DNA of 64,000 nucleotides from Isoperla grammatica (taxonomy: Eukaryota; Arthropoda; Insecta; Plecoptera; Perlodidae): assembly GCA_945910005.1 (NCBI GenBank), contig OX246740.1, forward strand, positions 1,736,736-1,800,735, written 5' to 3'. Positions 10,732-23,900 of the stretch are shown piece after piece. Position 1 is the stretch's first letter. Each line of letters opens with the position of its first letter. Under the pieces are notes generated by a model. That model had not been told where the DNA came from. It worked only from the letters and a program-made list of their open reading frames with translations, and ran no database searches. Made by a program: the position numbers and the translations under genes.

Positions 10732-13418
10732 AGTGGAAAGTGTGCGCGGTTTGGACACCACTGCCGCCACACAATGCGCGTCGGGGCGAGTAACGAGGAA
10801 GTGTGCACGGTTTGGACACCACTGCCGCCACACAATGCGCGTCGGAGCGAGTAACGAGGAAGTGTGCACGGTTTGGACACCACTGCCGCCACACAATGCG
10901 CGTCGGAGCGAGTAACGAGGAAGTGTGCACGGTTTGGACACCACTGCCGCCACACAATGCGCGTCGGAGCGAGTAACGAGGAAGTGTGCACGGTTTGGAC
11001 ACCACTGCCGCCACACAATGCGCGTCGGAGCGAGTAACGAGGAAGTGTGCACGGTTTGGACACCACTGCCGCCACACAATGCGCGTCGGAGCGAGTAACG
11101 AGGAAGTGTGCACGGTTTGGACACCACTGCCGCCACACAATGCGCGTCGGAGCGAGTAACGAGGAGTGGAAAGTGTGCGCGGTTTGGACACCACTGCCGC
11201 CACACAATGCGCGTCGGAGCGAGTAACGAGGAAGTGTGCACGGTTTGGACACCACTGCCGCCACACAATGCGCGTCGGAGCGAGTAACGAGGAAGTGTGC
11301 GCGGTTTGGACACCACTGCCGCCACACAATGCGCGTCGGAGCGAGTAACGAGGAAGTGTGCACGGTTTGGACACCACTGCCGCCACACAATGCGCGTCGG
11401 AGCGAGTAACGAGGAAGTGTGCGCGGTTTGGACACCACTGCCGCCACACAATGCGCGTCGGAGCGAGTAACGAGGAAGTGTGCGCGGTTTGGACACCACT
11501 GCCGCCACACAATGCGCGTCGGAGCGAGTAACGAGGAAGTGTGCACGGTTTGGACACCACTGCCGCCACACAATGCGCGTCGGAGCGAGTAACGAGGAAG
11601 TGTGCGCGGTTTGGACACCACTGCCGCCACACAATGCGCGTCGGAGCGAGTAACGAGGAAGTGTGCACGGTTTGGACACCACTGCCGCCACACAATGCGC
11701 GTCGGAGCGAGTAACGAGGAAGTGTGCGCGGTTTGGACACCACTGCCGCCACACAATGCGCGTCGGAGCGAGTAACGAGGAAGTGTGCACGGTTTGGACA
11801 CCACTGCCGCCACACAATGCGCGTCGGAGCGAGTAACGAGGAAGTGTGCGCGGTTTGGACACCACTGCCGCCACACAATGCGCGTCGGAGCGAGTAACGA
11901 GGAAGTGTGCGCGGTTTGGACACCACTGCCGCCACACAATGCGCGTCGGAGCGAGTAACGAGGAAGTGTGCGCGGTTTGGACACCACTGCCGCCACACAA
12001 TGCGCGTCGGAGCGAGTAACGAGGAAGTGTGCGCGGTTTGGACACCACTGCCGCCACACAATGCGCGTCGGAGCGAGTAACGAGGAAGTATGCGCGGTTT
12101 GGACACCACTGCCGCCACACAATGCGCGTCGGAGCGAGTAACGAGGAAGTGTGCACGGTTTGGACACCACTGCCGCCACACAATGCGCGTCGGAGCGAGT
12201 AACGAGGAAGTGTGCGCGGTTTGGACACCACTGCCGCCACACAATGCGCGTCGGAGCGAGTAACGAGGAAGTGTGCGCGGTTTGGACACCACTGCCGCCA
12301 CACAATGCGCGTCAGAGCGAGTAACGAGGAAGTGTGCGCGGTTTGGACACCACTGCCGCCACACAATGCGCGTCGGTGCGAGTAACGAGGAAGTGTGCGC
12401 GGTTTGGACACCACTGCCGCCACACAAGGCGCGTCGGAGCGAGTAACGAGGAAGTGTGCACGGTTTGGACACCACTGCCGCCACACAATGCGCGTCGGAG
12501 CGAGTAACGAGGAAGTGTGCGCGGTTTGGACACCACTGCCGCCACACAATGCGCGTCGGAGCGAGTAACGAGGAAGTGTGCACGGTTTGGACACCACTGC
12601 CGCCACACAATGCGCGTCGGAGCGAGTAACGAGGAAGTGTGCGCGGTTTGGACACCACTGCCGCCACACAATGCGCGTCGGAGCGAGTAACGAGGAAGTG
12701 TGCACGGTTTGGACACCACTGCCGCCACACAATGCGCGTCGGAGCGAGTAACGAGGAAGTGTGCGCGGTTTGGACACCACTGCCGCCACACAATGCGCGT
12801 CGGAGCGAGTAACGAGGAAGTGTGCACGGTTTGGACACCACTGCCGCCACACAATGCGCGTCGGAGCGAGTAACGAGGAAGTGTGCGCGGTTTGGACACC
12901 ACTGCCGCCACACAATGCGCGTCGGAGCGAGTAACGAGGAAGTGTGCGCGGTTTGGACACCACTGCCGCCACACAATGCGCGTCGGAGCGAGTAACGAGG
13001 AAGTGTGCGCGGTTTGGACACCACTGCCGCCACACAATGCGCGTCGGAGCGAGTAACGAGGAAGTGTGCGCGGTTTGGACACCACTGCCGCCACACAATG
13101 CGCGTCGGAGCGAGTAACGAGGAAGTATGCGCGGTTTGGACACCACTGCCGCCACACAATGCGCGTCGGAGCGAGTAACGAGGAAGTGTGCACGGTTTGG
13201 ACACCACTGCCGCCACACAATGCGCGTCGGAGCGAGTAACGAGGAAGTGTGCGCGGTTTGGACACCACTGCCGCCACACAATGCGCGTCGGAGCGAGTAA
13301 CGAGGAAGTGTGTGCGGTTTGGACACCACTGCCGCCACACAAGGCGCGTCGGAGCGAGTAACGAGGAAGTGTGCGCGGTTTGGACACCACTGCCGCCACA
13401 AAATGCGCGTCGGAGCGA
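10732..13418 (-). repeat. Minisatellite, 61-bp unit, about 44 copies
   Basis: The unit reads GTGTGCACGGTTTGGACACC and continues to GAGTAACGAGGAA, repeating every 61 bases. Units alternate between GTGCAC and GTGCGC at one site. A 6-base insertion variant (GAGGAGTGGAAAG) occurs at 10,728 and 11,161, seven units apart. Variant GTATGC occurs at 12,088 and 13,125, exactly 17 units apart, and AAGGCGCG at about 12,427 and 13,342, exactly 15 units apart. These spacings show kilobase-scale duplications inside the array. The minus strand has no stop codon in any frame across most of the array, producing spurious open frames of 942 and 896 codons. Because 61 is not a multiple of three, each frame cycles through all three readings of the unit. 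I do not regard these as proteins. Confidence 0.97.
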
Positions 13419-14470
13419 ACCTATACAAGTGGAGAATATCGAACAGTGGAGCTATCAATCACAACGTATCAGAAACCGTCGCAAATCAGTTTACCGGCCG
13501 CCTGCAGTGCACGAGGCAGGGATTTACATATGCTATCGCGAAGACGAATACGAGAGAATCGAGCCCGGCAAGCTAATTCAGCCCCTCGATGTGTGTATGA
13601 GGGCGGGGCTGTGCACGGCTACCCTACAATACAGGGAGGATAGATATCGCCATTCGCAACTAAACAATTTTGTGTTTGTGATCATTATGGACGGATCAAT
13701 AGATACTGTTTGCACCAGGAGTTATATTATTTGTGTATTTGTATAAGTGTGAACAAATGCAAACGTTACAACATGTCATGAGTAATGAATGGTTCTTTCT
13801 GACCGTCAGGGTTGTTTCCAGTTACGTAGGTGTTACTCATCACGGGGTGAAGTCATGCATGCGACACTCAACCGACAAGCTCCAAGCAACACTAAACATA
13901 GCCCTATACGTCTTACGTGGCAAATCTCAATGTTTGATTGGCGTATTGGGCTCTACGCACTCATGCATTACACTTTACATGTCAACTGTATTACGGGCTG
14001 AATTAATACTAGACCGAAATAACAATAACCGATCAATTCGGCTACTAAATCCAAAATAAAACTCAGATTCATTTATAAAAAATCACATATTTCACACTTG
14101 GAATACTGGAATTTTTCCCGATGTTTCAGATTAAAGTAAAAACAAAATCATACATTTTCAGATGGTTTTACACCTTAATTTATTAAATGAGCAAGAAAAA
14201 AAGCAAAACAATATTGTTTGGAATGAAATCATTATAGAATTGCTGACTTATAAACGTTAACCTTTTTTATTAAAAGCGTTAGAAACTTTTAGGTTATTAT
14301 ATTTTATTTCTGTAAAATTACATTTACAAAAAATAAAAATGGAGAGGGCCTACAAATAAATAGTAGAACGTAAAACAAATTTAAAATTTAAAACTAGTAA
14401 AGTGGGAGGTTGTTGTATAGACTTTTGAGCAGCCCATCTACCCAGGCTGTAGAAAGGAAAGGGGCATATC
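13419..14470. other. Spacer with no supported gene
   Basis: Open frames of up to 108 codons on the plus strand have no recognisable domain. The right part (14,050-14,400) is AT-rich. Confidence 0.5.
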
Positions 14471-17185
14471 GCATACAGTGGACCGAACAAGACTGATAAC
14501 TGTGCAGAGAACAAACACAGATCACTGAGACGTTTGAGGACAACTTGTGCGCATCGCATACAGTGGACCTGCAGGACCGAACAAGACTGATAACTGTGCA
14601 GAGAACAGACACGGAGCACTGAGACGTTTGAGGACAACTTGTGCGCATCGCATACAGTGGACCTGCAGGAGCGAACAAGACTGATAACTGTGCAGAGAAC
14701 AGACACGGAGCACTGAGACGTTTGAGGACAACTTGTGCGCATCGCATACAGTGGACCTGCAGGAGAGAACAAGACTGATAACTGTGTAGAGAACAAACAC
14801 GGATCACTGAGACGTTTGAGGACAACTTGTGTGCATCGCATACAGTGGACCTGCAGGACCGAACAAGACTGATAACTGTGCAGAGAACAGACACGGAGCA
14901 CTGAGACGTTTGAGGACAACTTGTGCGCATCGCATACAGTGGACCTGCAGGACCGAACAAGACTGATAACTGTGCAGAGAACAAACACGGAGCACTGAGA
15001 CGTTTGAGGACAACTTGTGCGCATCGCATACAGTGGACCTGCAGGAGCGAACAAGACTGATAACTGTGCAGAGAACAGACACGGAGCACTGAGACGTTTG
15101 AGGACAACTTGTGCGCATCGCATACAGTGGACCTGCAGGAGCGAACAAGACTGATAACTGTGCAGAGAACAAACACGTAGCACTGAGACGTTTGAGGACA
15201 ACTTGTGCGCATCGCATACAGTGGACCTGCAGGAGAGAACAAGACTGATAACTGTGCAGAGAACAGACACGGAGCACTGAGACGTTTGAGGACAACTTGT
15301 GCGCATCGCATACAGTGGACCGGCAGGACCGAACAAGACTGATAACTGTGCAGAGAACAAACACGGAGCACTGAGACGTTTGAGGACAACTTGTGCGCAT
15401 CGCATACAGTGGACCTGCAGGAGAGAACAAGACTGATAACTGTGCAGAGAACAAACACGCAGCACTGAGACGTTTGAGGACAACTTGTGCGCATCGCATA
15501 CAGTGGACCTGCAGGAGCGAACAAGACTGATAAACTGTGCAGAGAACAAACACGCAGCACTGAGACGTTTGAGGACAACTTGTGCGCATCGCATACAGTG
15601 GACCTGCAGGAGCGAACAAGACTGATAACTGTGCAGAGAACAAACACGCAGCACTGAGACGTTTGAGGACAACTTGTGCGCATCGCATACAGTGGACCTG
15701 CAGGAGCGAACAAGACTGATAAACTGTGCAGAGAACAAACACGCAGCACTGAGACGTTTGAGGACAACTTGTGCGCATCGCATACAGTGGACCTGCAGGA
15801 GCGAACAAGACTGATAACTGTGCAGAGAACAAACACGCAGCACTGAGACGTTTGAGGACAACTTGTGCGCATCGCATACAGTGGACCTGCAGGAGAGAAC
15901 AAGACTGATAACTGTGCAGAGAACTAACACGCAGCACTGAGACGTTTGAGGACAACTTGTGCGCATCGCATACAGTGGACCTGCAGGAGCGAACAAGACT
16001 GATAACTGTGCAGAGAACAAACACGGATCACTGAGACGTTTGAGCACAACTTGTGCGCATCGCATACAGTGGACCTGCAGGACCGAACAAGACTGATAAC
16101 TGTGCAGAGAACAAACACGGAGCACTGAGACGTTTGAGGACAACTTGTGCGCATCGCATACAGTGGACCTGCAGGAGAGAACAAGACTGATAACTGTGCA
16201 GAGAACAAACACGTAGCACTGAGACGTTTGAGGACAACTTGTGCGCATCGCATACAGTGGACCTGCAGGACCGAACAAGACTGATAACTGTGCAGAGAAC
16301 AAACACGGAGCACTGAGACGTTTGAGGACAACTTGTGCGCATCGCATACAGTGGACCTGCAGGACCGAACAAGACTGATAACTGTGCAGAGAACAAACAC
16401 GCAGCACTGAGACGTTTGAGGACAACTTGTGCGCATCGCATACAGTGGACCTGCAGGACCGAACAAGACTGATAACTGTGCAGAGAACAAACACGGAGCA
16501 CTGAGACGTTTGAGGACAACTTGTGCGCATCGCATACAGTGGACCTGCAGGAGCGAACAAGACTGATAACTGTGCAGAGAACAAACACGCAGCACTGAGA
16601 CGTTTGAGGACAACTTGTGCGCATCGCATACAGTGGACCTGCAGGACCGAACAAGACTGATAACTGTGCAGAGAACAAACACGCAGCACTGAGACGTTTG
16701 AGGACAACTTGTGCGCATCGCATACAGTGGACCTGCAGGAGCGAACAAGACTGATAACTGTGCAGAGAACAAACACGTAGCACTGAGACGTTTAAGGACA
16801 ACTTGTGCGCATCGCATACAGTGGACCTGCAGGAGCGAACAAGACTCATAACTGTGCAGAGAACAAACACGGAGAACTGAGACGTTTGAGGACAACTTGT
16901 GCGCATCGCATACAGTGGACCTGCAGGAGCGAACAAGACTCATAACTGTGCAGAGAACAAACACGGAGAACTGAGACGTTTGAGGACAACTTGTGCGCAT
17001 CGCATACAGTGGACCTGCAGGACCGAACAAGACTGATAACTGTGCAGAGAACAAACACGGAGCACTGAGACGTTTGAAGACAACTTGTGTGCATCGCATA
17101 CAGTGGACCTGCAGGAGAGAACAAGACTGATAACTGTGCAGAGAACAAACACGGAGCACTGAGACGTTTGAAGACAACTTGTGCG
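14471..17185 (-). repeat. Minisatellite, 94-bp unit, about 29 copies
   Basis: The unit runs GAGCACTGAGACGTTTGAGG to GAGAACAAACACG and repeats every 94 bases. The leftmost unit has lost nine bases around TGCAGGACC. Two units carry one extra A (GATAAACTG near 15,531 and 15,720), two units apart, so a two-unit block was copied. The minus strand is stop-free in all three frames over long distances, giving a spurious frame of 808 codons. As 94 is not a multiple of three, this reflects unit composition rather than a conserved frame. Confidence 0.97.
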
Positions 17186-17360
17186 GAAAGTTATCGAAAC
17201 CGCAAAGCCGGCGGCAACCCATGCGATGTCAACATCGTACAGTAGTAATCTAGACGTTCGGCAGCCCGCGTTGTTGACATGGGCGTTGTTTGTTTGTCTG
17301 GCAGCGTTTTTGCGGAAACAATCTCATCCTTTGAGTCAAAACCAGAATGAAAATATCCCA

Positions 17361-17412
17361 ACCAAGACTGGGATTGAACTCGGGTCTCCTATTTGGCAGG
17401 CAGCCCGGTTAT
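17361..17412 (-). repeat. tRNA-like SINE fragment
   Basis: On the minus strand, GAGTTCAATCCCAG matches a polymerase III B box in a tRNA-like T arm. No clear A box or second copy was seen. Confidence 0.3.
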
Positions 17413-17965
17413 GTGCGTTTTAACATCTGATTCTTTGTCTGGATCATAGATTCCGAGAAAAGGAATGGATTTTTCCTCGGATTTTTCTTTCTAACTTGCA
17501 GATATTTTAAGTTATCTTAATTTAATAATGTGATAGTAATAACTATCCAAACCCCCGCTATTCGAGTAAGAGGATCCCCCACAAGGCCATGCAATAGATG
17601 TAGGCCTACTTATTAAGCGATGTGGTATTCTATTCACGCAGACGATTCTCTTCATTTATGCGCAAAAATTTCAATTTCAAAATGGCGTACGATCCTTTCC
17701 CAACATTTGTCATAAGAAAACAAAGCAAACGCAATGTTCAATATATACGAGTGAGGGCCTATGCACCACATGCTGGCTGGCTACTGTAAACAAGAAGGCA
17801 ATAACAGTAGAACATGGCCATTATGAAGTGAGGAGAACAAAGCGCTTAGCGTCTCCAGACGTTATTTGTCGTTACTAGGATTCTTTCCTTCCTTTTCCTT
17901 CAAGACTTGTACAAGTATCTATTTATTGAATCGACGAGGAGGTTATATTGAAATAAACGGTGACC
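17413..17965. other. Unique spacer before the G-rich array
   Basis: No gene or repeat structure recognised. Confidence 0.5.
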
Positions 17966-20900
17966 GCAGTCGAGACAACTGATGTCAGGGGTGGGGGTGG
18001 AGGGGGGGATATAGCGGCGGACCGGCACACACGATACAACTGATGTCAGGGGTGGGGGTGGAGGGGGGGGACATAGCGGCGGACCGGCACACACGATACA
18101 ACTGATGTCAGGGGTGGGGGACGAGGGGGGGGACATAGCGGCGGACCGGCACACACGAGGCAACTGATGTCAGGGGTGGGGGACGAGGGGGGGGGATATA
18201 GCGGCGGACCGGCACACACTAGGCAACTGATGTCAGGGGTGGGGGTGGAGGGGGGGGACATAGCGGCGGACCGGCACACACGATACAACTGATGTCAGGG
18301 GTGGGGGTGGAGGGGGGGGACATAGCGGCGGACCGGCACACACGATACAACTGATGTCAGGGGTGGGGGTGGAGGGGGGGGACATAGCGGCGGACCGGCA
18401 CACACGATACAACTGATGTCAGGGGTGGGGGTGGAGGGGGGGATATAGCGGCGGACCGGCACACACGATACAACTGATGTCAGGGGTGGGGGTGGAGGGG
18501 GGGGACATAGCGGCGGACCGGCACACACGATACAACTGATGTCAGGGGTGGGGGTCGAGGGGGGGGACATAGCGGCGGACCGGCACACACGATACAACTG
18601 ATGTCAGGGGTGGGGGTGGAGGGGGGGATATAGCGGCGGACCGGCACACACGATACAACTGATGTCAGGGGTGGGGGTGGAGGGGGGGGACATAGCGGCG
18701 GACCGGCACACACGATACAACTGATGTCAGGGGTGGGGGTGGAGGGGGGGACATAGCGGCGGACCGGCACACACGATACAACTGATGTCAGGGGTGGGGG
18801 TCGAGGGGGGGGACATAGCGGCGGACCGGCACACACGATACAACTGATGTCAGGGGTGGGGGTCGAGGGGGGGGACATAGCGGCGGACCGGCACACACGA
18901 TACAACTGATGTCAGGGGTGGGGGTGGAGGGGGGGGATATAGCGGCGGACCGGCACACACGATACAACTGATGTCAGGGGTGGGGGTCGAGGGGGGGGAC
19001 ATAGCGGCGGACCGGCACACACGATACAACTGATGTCAGGGGTGGGGGTGGAGGGGGGGATATAGCGGCGGACCGGCACACACGAGGCAACTGATGTCAG
19101 GGGTGGGGGTGGAGGGGGGGGACATAGCGGCGGACCGGCACACACGAGGCAACTGATGTCAGGGGTGGGGGTCGAGGGGGGGGGGATATAGCGGCGGACC
19201 GGCACACACTAGGCAACTGATGTCAGGGGTGGGGGTGGAGGGGGGGGACATAGCGGCGGACCGGCACACACGAGGCAACTGATGTCAGGGGGAGGGCGAG
19301 GGGGGGGACATAGCGGCGGACCGGCACACACGAGGCAACTGATGTCAGGGGTGGGTGTGGAGGGGGGGATATAGCGGCGGACCGGCACACACGAGGCAAC
19401 TGATGTCAGGGGTGGGGGTCGAGGGGGGGGGGGATATAGCGGCGGACCGGCACACACTAGGCAACTGATGTCAGGGGTGGGGGTCGAGGGGGGGGACATA
19501 GCGGCGGACCGGCACACACGATACAACTGATGTCAGGGGTGGGGGTCGAGGGGGGGGGGGATATAGCGGCGGACCGGCACACACGATACAACTGATGTCA
19601 GGGGTGGGGGTGGAGGGGGGGGACATAGCGGCGGACCGGCACACACGAGGCAACTGATGTCAGGGGTGGGGGTCGAGGGGGGGGGGATATAGCGGCGGAC
19701 CGGCACACACGAGGCAACTGATGTCAGGGGTGGGGGTGGAGGGGGGATATAGCGGCGGACCGGCACACACGAGGCAACTGATGTCAGGGGTGGGGGTCGA
19801 GGGGGGGGGGATATAGCGGCGGACCGGCACACACGAGGCAACTGATGTCAGGGGTGGGGGTCGAGGGGGGGGGGATATAGCGGCGGACCGGCACACACGA
19901 GGCAACTGATGTCAGGGGTGGGGGTGGAGGGGGGATATAGCGGCGGACCGGCACACACGAGGCAACTGATGTCAGGGGTGGGGGTGGAGGGGGGGGACAT
20001 AGCGGCGGACCGGCACACACGATACAACTGATGTCAGGGGTGGAGGGGGGGGACATAGCGGCGGACCGGCACACACGAGGCAACTGATGTCAGGGGTGGG
20101 GGTGGAGGGGGGGGACATAGCGGCGGACCGGCACACACGATACAACTGATGTCAGGGGTGGGGGTGGAGGGGGGGATATAGCGGCGGACCGGCACACACG
20201 AGGCAACTGATGTCAGGGGTGGGGGTGGAGGGGGGGGGGATATAGCGGCGGACCGGCACACACGATACAACTGATGTCAGGGGTGGAGGGGGGGGGGATA
20301 TAGCGGCGGACCGGCACACACGATACAACTGATGTCAGGGGTGGGGGTGGAGGGGGGGGGATATAGCGGCGGACCGGCACACACGATACAACTGATGTCA
20401 GGGGTGGGGGTGGAGGGGGGGGGATATAGCGGCGGACCGGCACACACGAGGCAACTGATGTCAGGGGTGGGGGGCGAGGGGGGGACATAGCGGCGGACCG
20501 GCACACACGATACAACTGATGTCAGGGGTGGGGGACGAGGGGGGGGGACATAGCGGCGGACCGGCACACACGAGACAACTGATGTCAGGGGTGGGGGTGG
20601 AGGGGGGGGGGACATAGCGGCGGACCGGCACACACGATACAACTGATGTCAGGGGTGGGGGTGGAGGGGGGGGGGGGGACATAGCGGCGGACCGGCACAC
20701 ACGAGACAACTGATGTCAGGGGGAGGGCGAGGGGGGGGACATAGCGGCGGACCGGCACACACGATACAACTGATGTCAGGGGTGGGGGTGGAGGGGGGGA
20801 CATAGCGGCGGACCGGCACACACGATACAACTGATGTCAGGGGTGGGGGTGGAGGGGGGGGGATATAGCGGCGGACCGGCACACACGATACAACTGATGT

Positions 20901-23900
20901 CAGGGGTGGGGGTGGAGGGGGGGGGATATAGCGGCGGACCGGCACACACGATACAACTGATGTCAGGGGTGGGGGTGGAGGGGGGGATATAGCGGCGGAC
21001 CGGCACACACGAGGCAACTGATGTCAGGGGTGGGGGTGGAGGGGGGGATATAGCGGCGGACCGGCACACACGATACAACTGATGTCAGGGGTGGGGGTGG
21101 AGGGGGGATATAGCGGCGGACCGGCACACACGAGGCAACTGATGTCAGTGGTGGGGGACGAGGGGGGGGACATAGCGGCGGACCGGCACACACGATACAA
21201 CTGATGTCAGGGGTGGGGGTCGAGGGGGGGGACATAGCGGCGGACCGGCACACACGATACAACTGATGTCAGGGGTGGGGGTGGAGGGGGGGATATAGCG
21301 GCGGACCGGCACACACGAGGCAACTGATGTCAGTGGTGGGGGACGAGGGGGGGGACATAGCGGCGGACCGGCACACACTAGGCAACTGATGTCAGGGGTG
21401 GGGGTGGAGGGGGGGGACATAGCGGCGGACCGGCACACACGAGGCAACTGATGTCAGGGGGAGGGCGAGGGGGGGGACATAGCGGCGGACCGGCACACAC
21501 GAGGCAACTGATGTCAGGGGTGGGGGTCGAGGGGGGGGGGATATAGCGGCGGACCGGCACACACTAGGCAACTGATGTCAGGGGTGGGGGTCGAGGGGGG
21601 GGACATAGCGGCGGACCGGCACACACGATACAACTGATGTCAGGGGTGGGGGTCGAGGGGGGGGGGATATAGCGGCGGACCGGCACACACGAGGCAACTG
21701 ATGTCAGGGGTGGGGGGCGAGGGGGGGGGGATATAGCGGCGGACCGGCACACACGATACAACTGATGTCAGGGGTGGGGGGCGAGGGGGGGGGGATATAG
21801 CGGCGGACCGGCACACACGATACAACTGATGTCAGGGGTGGGGGGCGAGGGGGGGGGGATATAGCGGCGGACCGGCACACACGATACAACTGATGTCAGG
21901 GGTGGGGGTGGAGGGGGGGGACATAGCGGCGGACCGGCACACACGATACAACTGATGTCAGGGGTGGGGGTGGAGGGGGGGATATAGCGGCGGACCGGCA
22001 CACACGATACAACTGATGTCAGGGGTGGGGGTCGAGGGGGGGGGGGATATAGCGGCGGACCGGCACACACTAGGCAACTGATGTCAGGGGTGGGGGTCGA
22101 GGGGGGGGACATAGCGGCGGACCGGCACACACGATACAACTGATGTCAGGGGTGGGGGTGGAGGGGGGGGGATATAGCGGCGGACCGGCACACACGATAC
22201 AACTGATGTCAGGGGTGGGGGTGGAGGGGGGGGATATAGCGGCGGACCGGCACACACGATACAACTGATGTCAGGGGTGGGGGTGGAGGGGGGGATATAG
22301 CGGCGGACCGGCACACACGATACAACTGATGTCAGGGGTGGGGGTGGAGGGGGGGATATAGCGGCGGACCGGCACACACGAGGCAACTGATGTCAGGGGT
22401 GGGGGTCGAGGGGGGGGGGATATAGCGGCGGACCGGCACACACTAGGCAACTGATGTCAGGGGTGGGGGTGGAGGGGGGGGACATAGCGGCGGACCGGCA
22501 CACACGAGGCAACTGATGTCAGGGGGAGGGCGAGGGGGGGGACATAGCGGCGGACCGGCACACACTAGGCAACTGATGTCAGGGGTGGGGGTGGAGGGGG
22601 GGGACATAGCGGCGGACCGGCACACACGAGGCAACTGATGTCAGGGGTGGGGGTCGAGGGGGGGGGGATATAGCGGCGGACCGGCACACACGAGGCAACT
22701 GATGTCAGGGGTGGGGGTCGAGGGGGGGGGGATATAGCGGCGGACCGGCACACACGAGGCAACTGATGTCAGGGGTGGGGGTCGAGGGGGGGGGATATAG
22801 CGGCGGACCGGCACACACGATACAACTGATGTCAGGGGTGGGGGTGGAGGGGGGGGACATAGCGGCGGACCGGCACACACTAGGCAACTGATGTCAGGGG
22901 GAGGGCGAGGGGGGGGGATATAGCGGCGGACCGGCACACACGAGGCAACTGATGTCAGGGGGAGGGCGAGGGGGGGGACATAGCGGCGGACCGGCACACA
23001 CTAGGCAACTGATGTCAGGGGTGGGGGTGGAGGGGGGGGACATAGCGGCGGACCGGCACACACGAGGCAACTGATGTCAGGGGTGGGGGTCGAGGGGGGG
23101 GGGATATAGCGGCGGACCGGCACACACGATACAACTGATGTCAGGGGTGGGGGTGGAGGGGGGGGACATAGCGGCGGACCGGCACACACGAGGCAACTGA
23201 TGTCAGGGGTGGGGGGCGAGGGGGGGGGGATATAGCGGCGGACCGGCACACACGATACAACTGATGTCAGGGGTGGGGGGCGAGGGGGGGGGGATATAGC
23301 GGCGGACCGGCACACACGATACAACTGATGTCAGGGGTGGGGGGCGAGGGGGGGGGGATATAGCGGCGGACCGGCACACACTAGGCAACTGATGTCAGGG
23401 GTGGGGGTCGAGGGGGGGGACATAGCGGCGGACCGGCACACACGAGGCAACTGATGTCAGGGGTGGGGGTGGAGGGGGGGATATAGCGGCGGACCGGCAC
23501 ACACGATACAACTGATGTCAGGGGTGGGGGTCGAGGGGGGGGACATAGCGGCGGACCGGCACACACGATACAACTGATGTCAGGGGTGGGGGTGGAGGGG
23601 GGGATATAGCGGCGGACCGGCACACACGATACAACTGATGTCAGGGGTGGGGGTCGAGGGGGGGGATATAGCGGCGGACCGGCACACACGATACAACTGA
23701 TGTCAGGGGTGGGGGTGGAGGGGGGGGACATAGCGGCGGACCGGCACACACGATACAACTGATGTCAGGGGTGGGGGGCGAGGGGGGGGGGATATAGCGG
23801 CGGACCGGCACACACGATACAACTGATGTCAGGGGTGGGGGTGGAGGGGGGGGACATAGCGGCGGACCGGCACACACGATACAACTGATGTCAGGGGTGG

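Noticed and set aside
10630..13458. A 942-codon minus-strand open frame
   Set aside because: It lies almost wholly in the 61-bp array, and the other two minus frames are equally open. The lack of stops follows from the unit, not from selection on a protein.
14350..17222. 808-, 502- and 432-codon minus-strand frames
   Set aside because: These are readings of the 94-bp repeat in three frames; no domain or start context.
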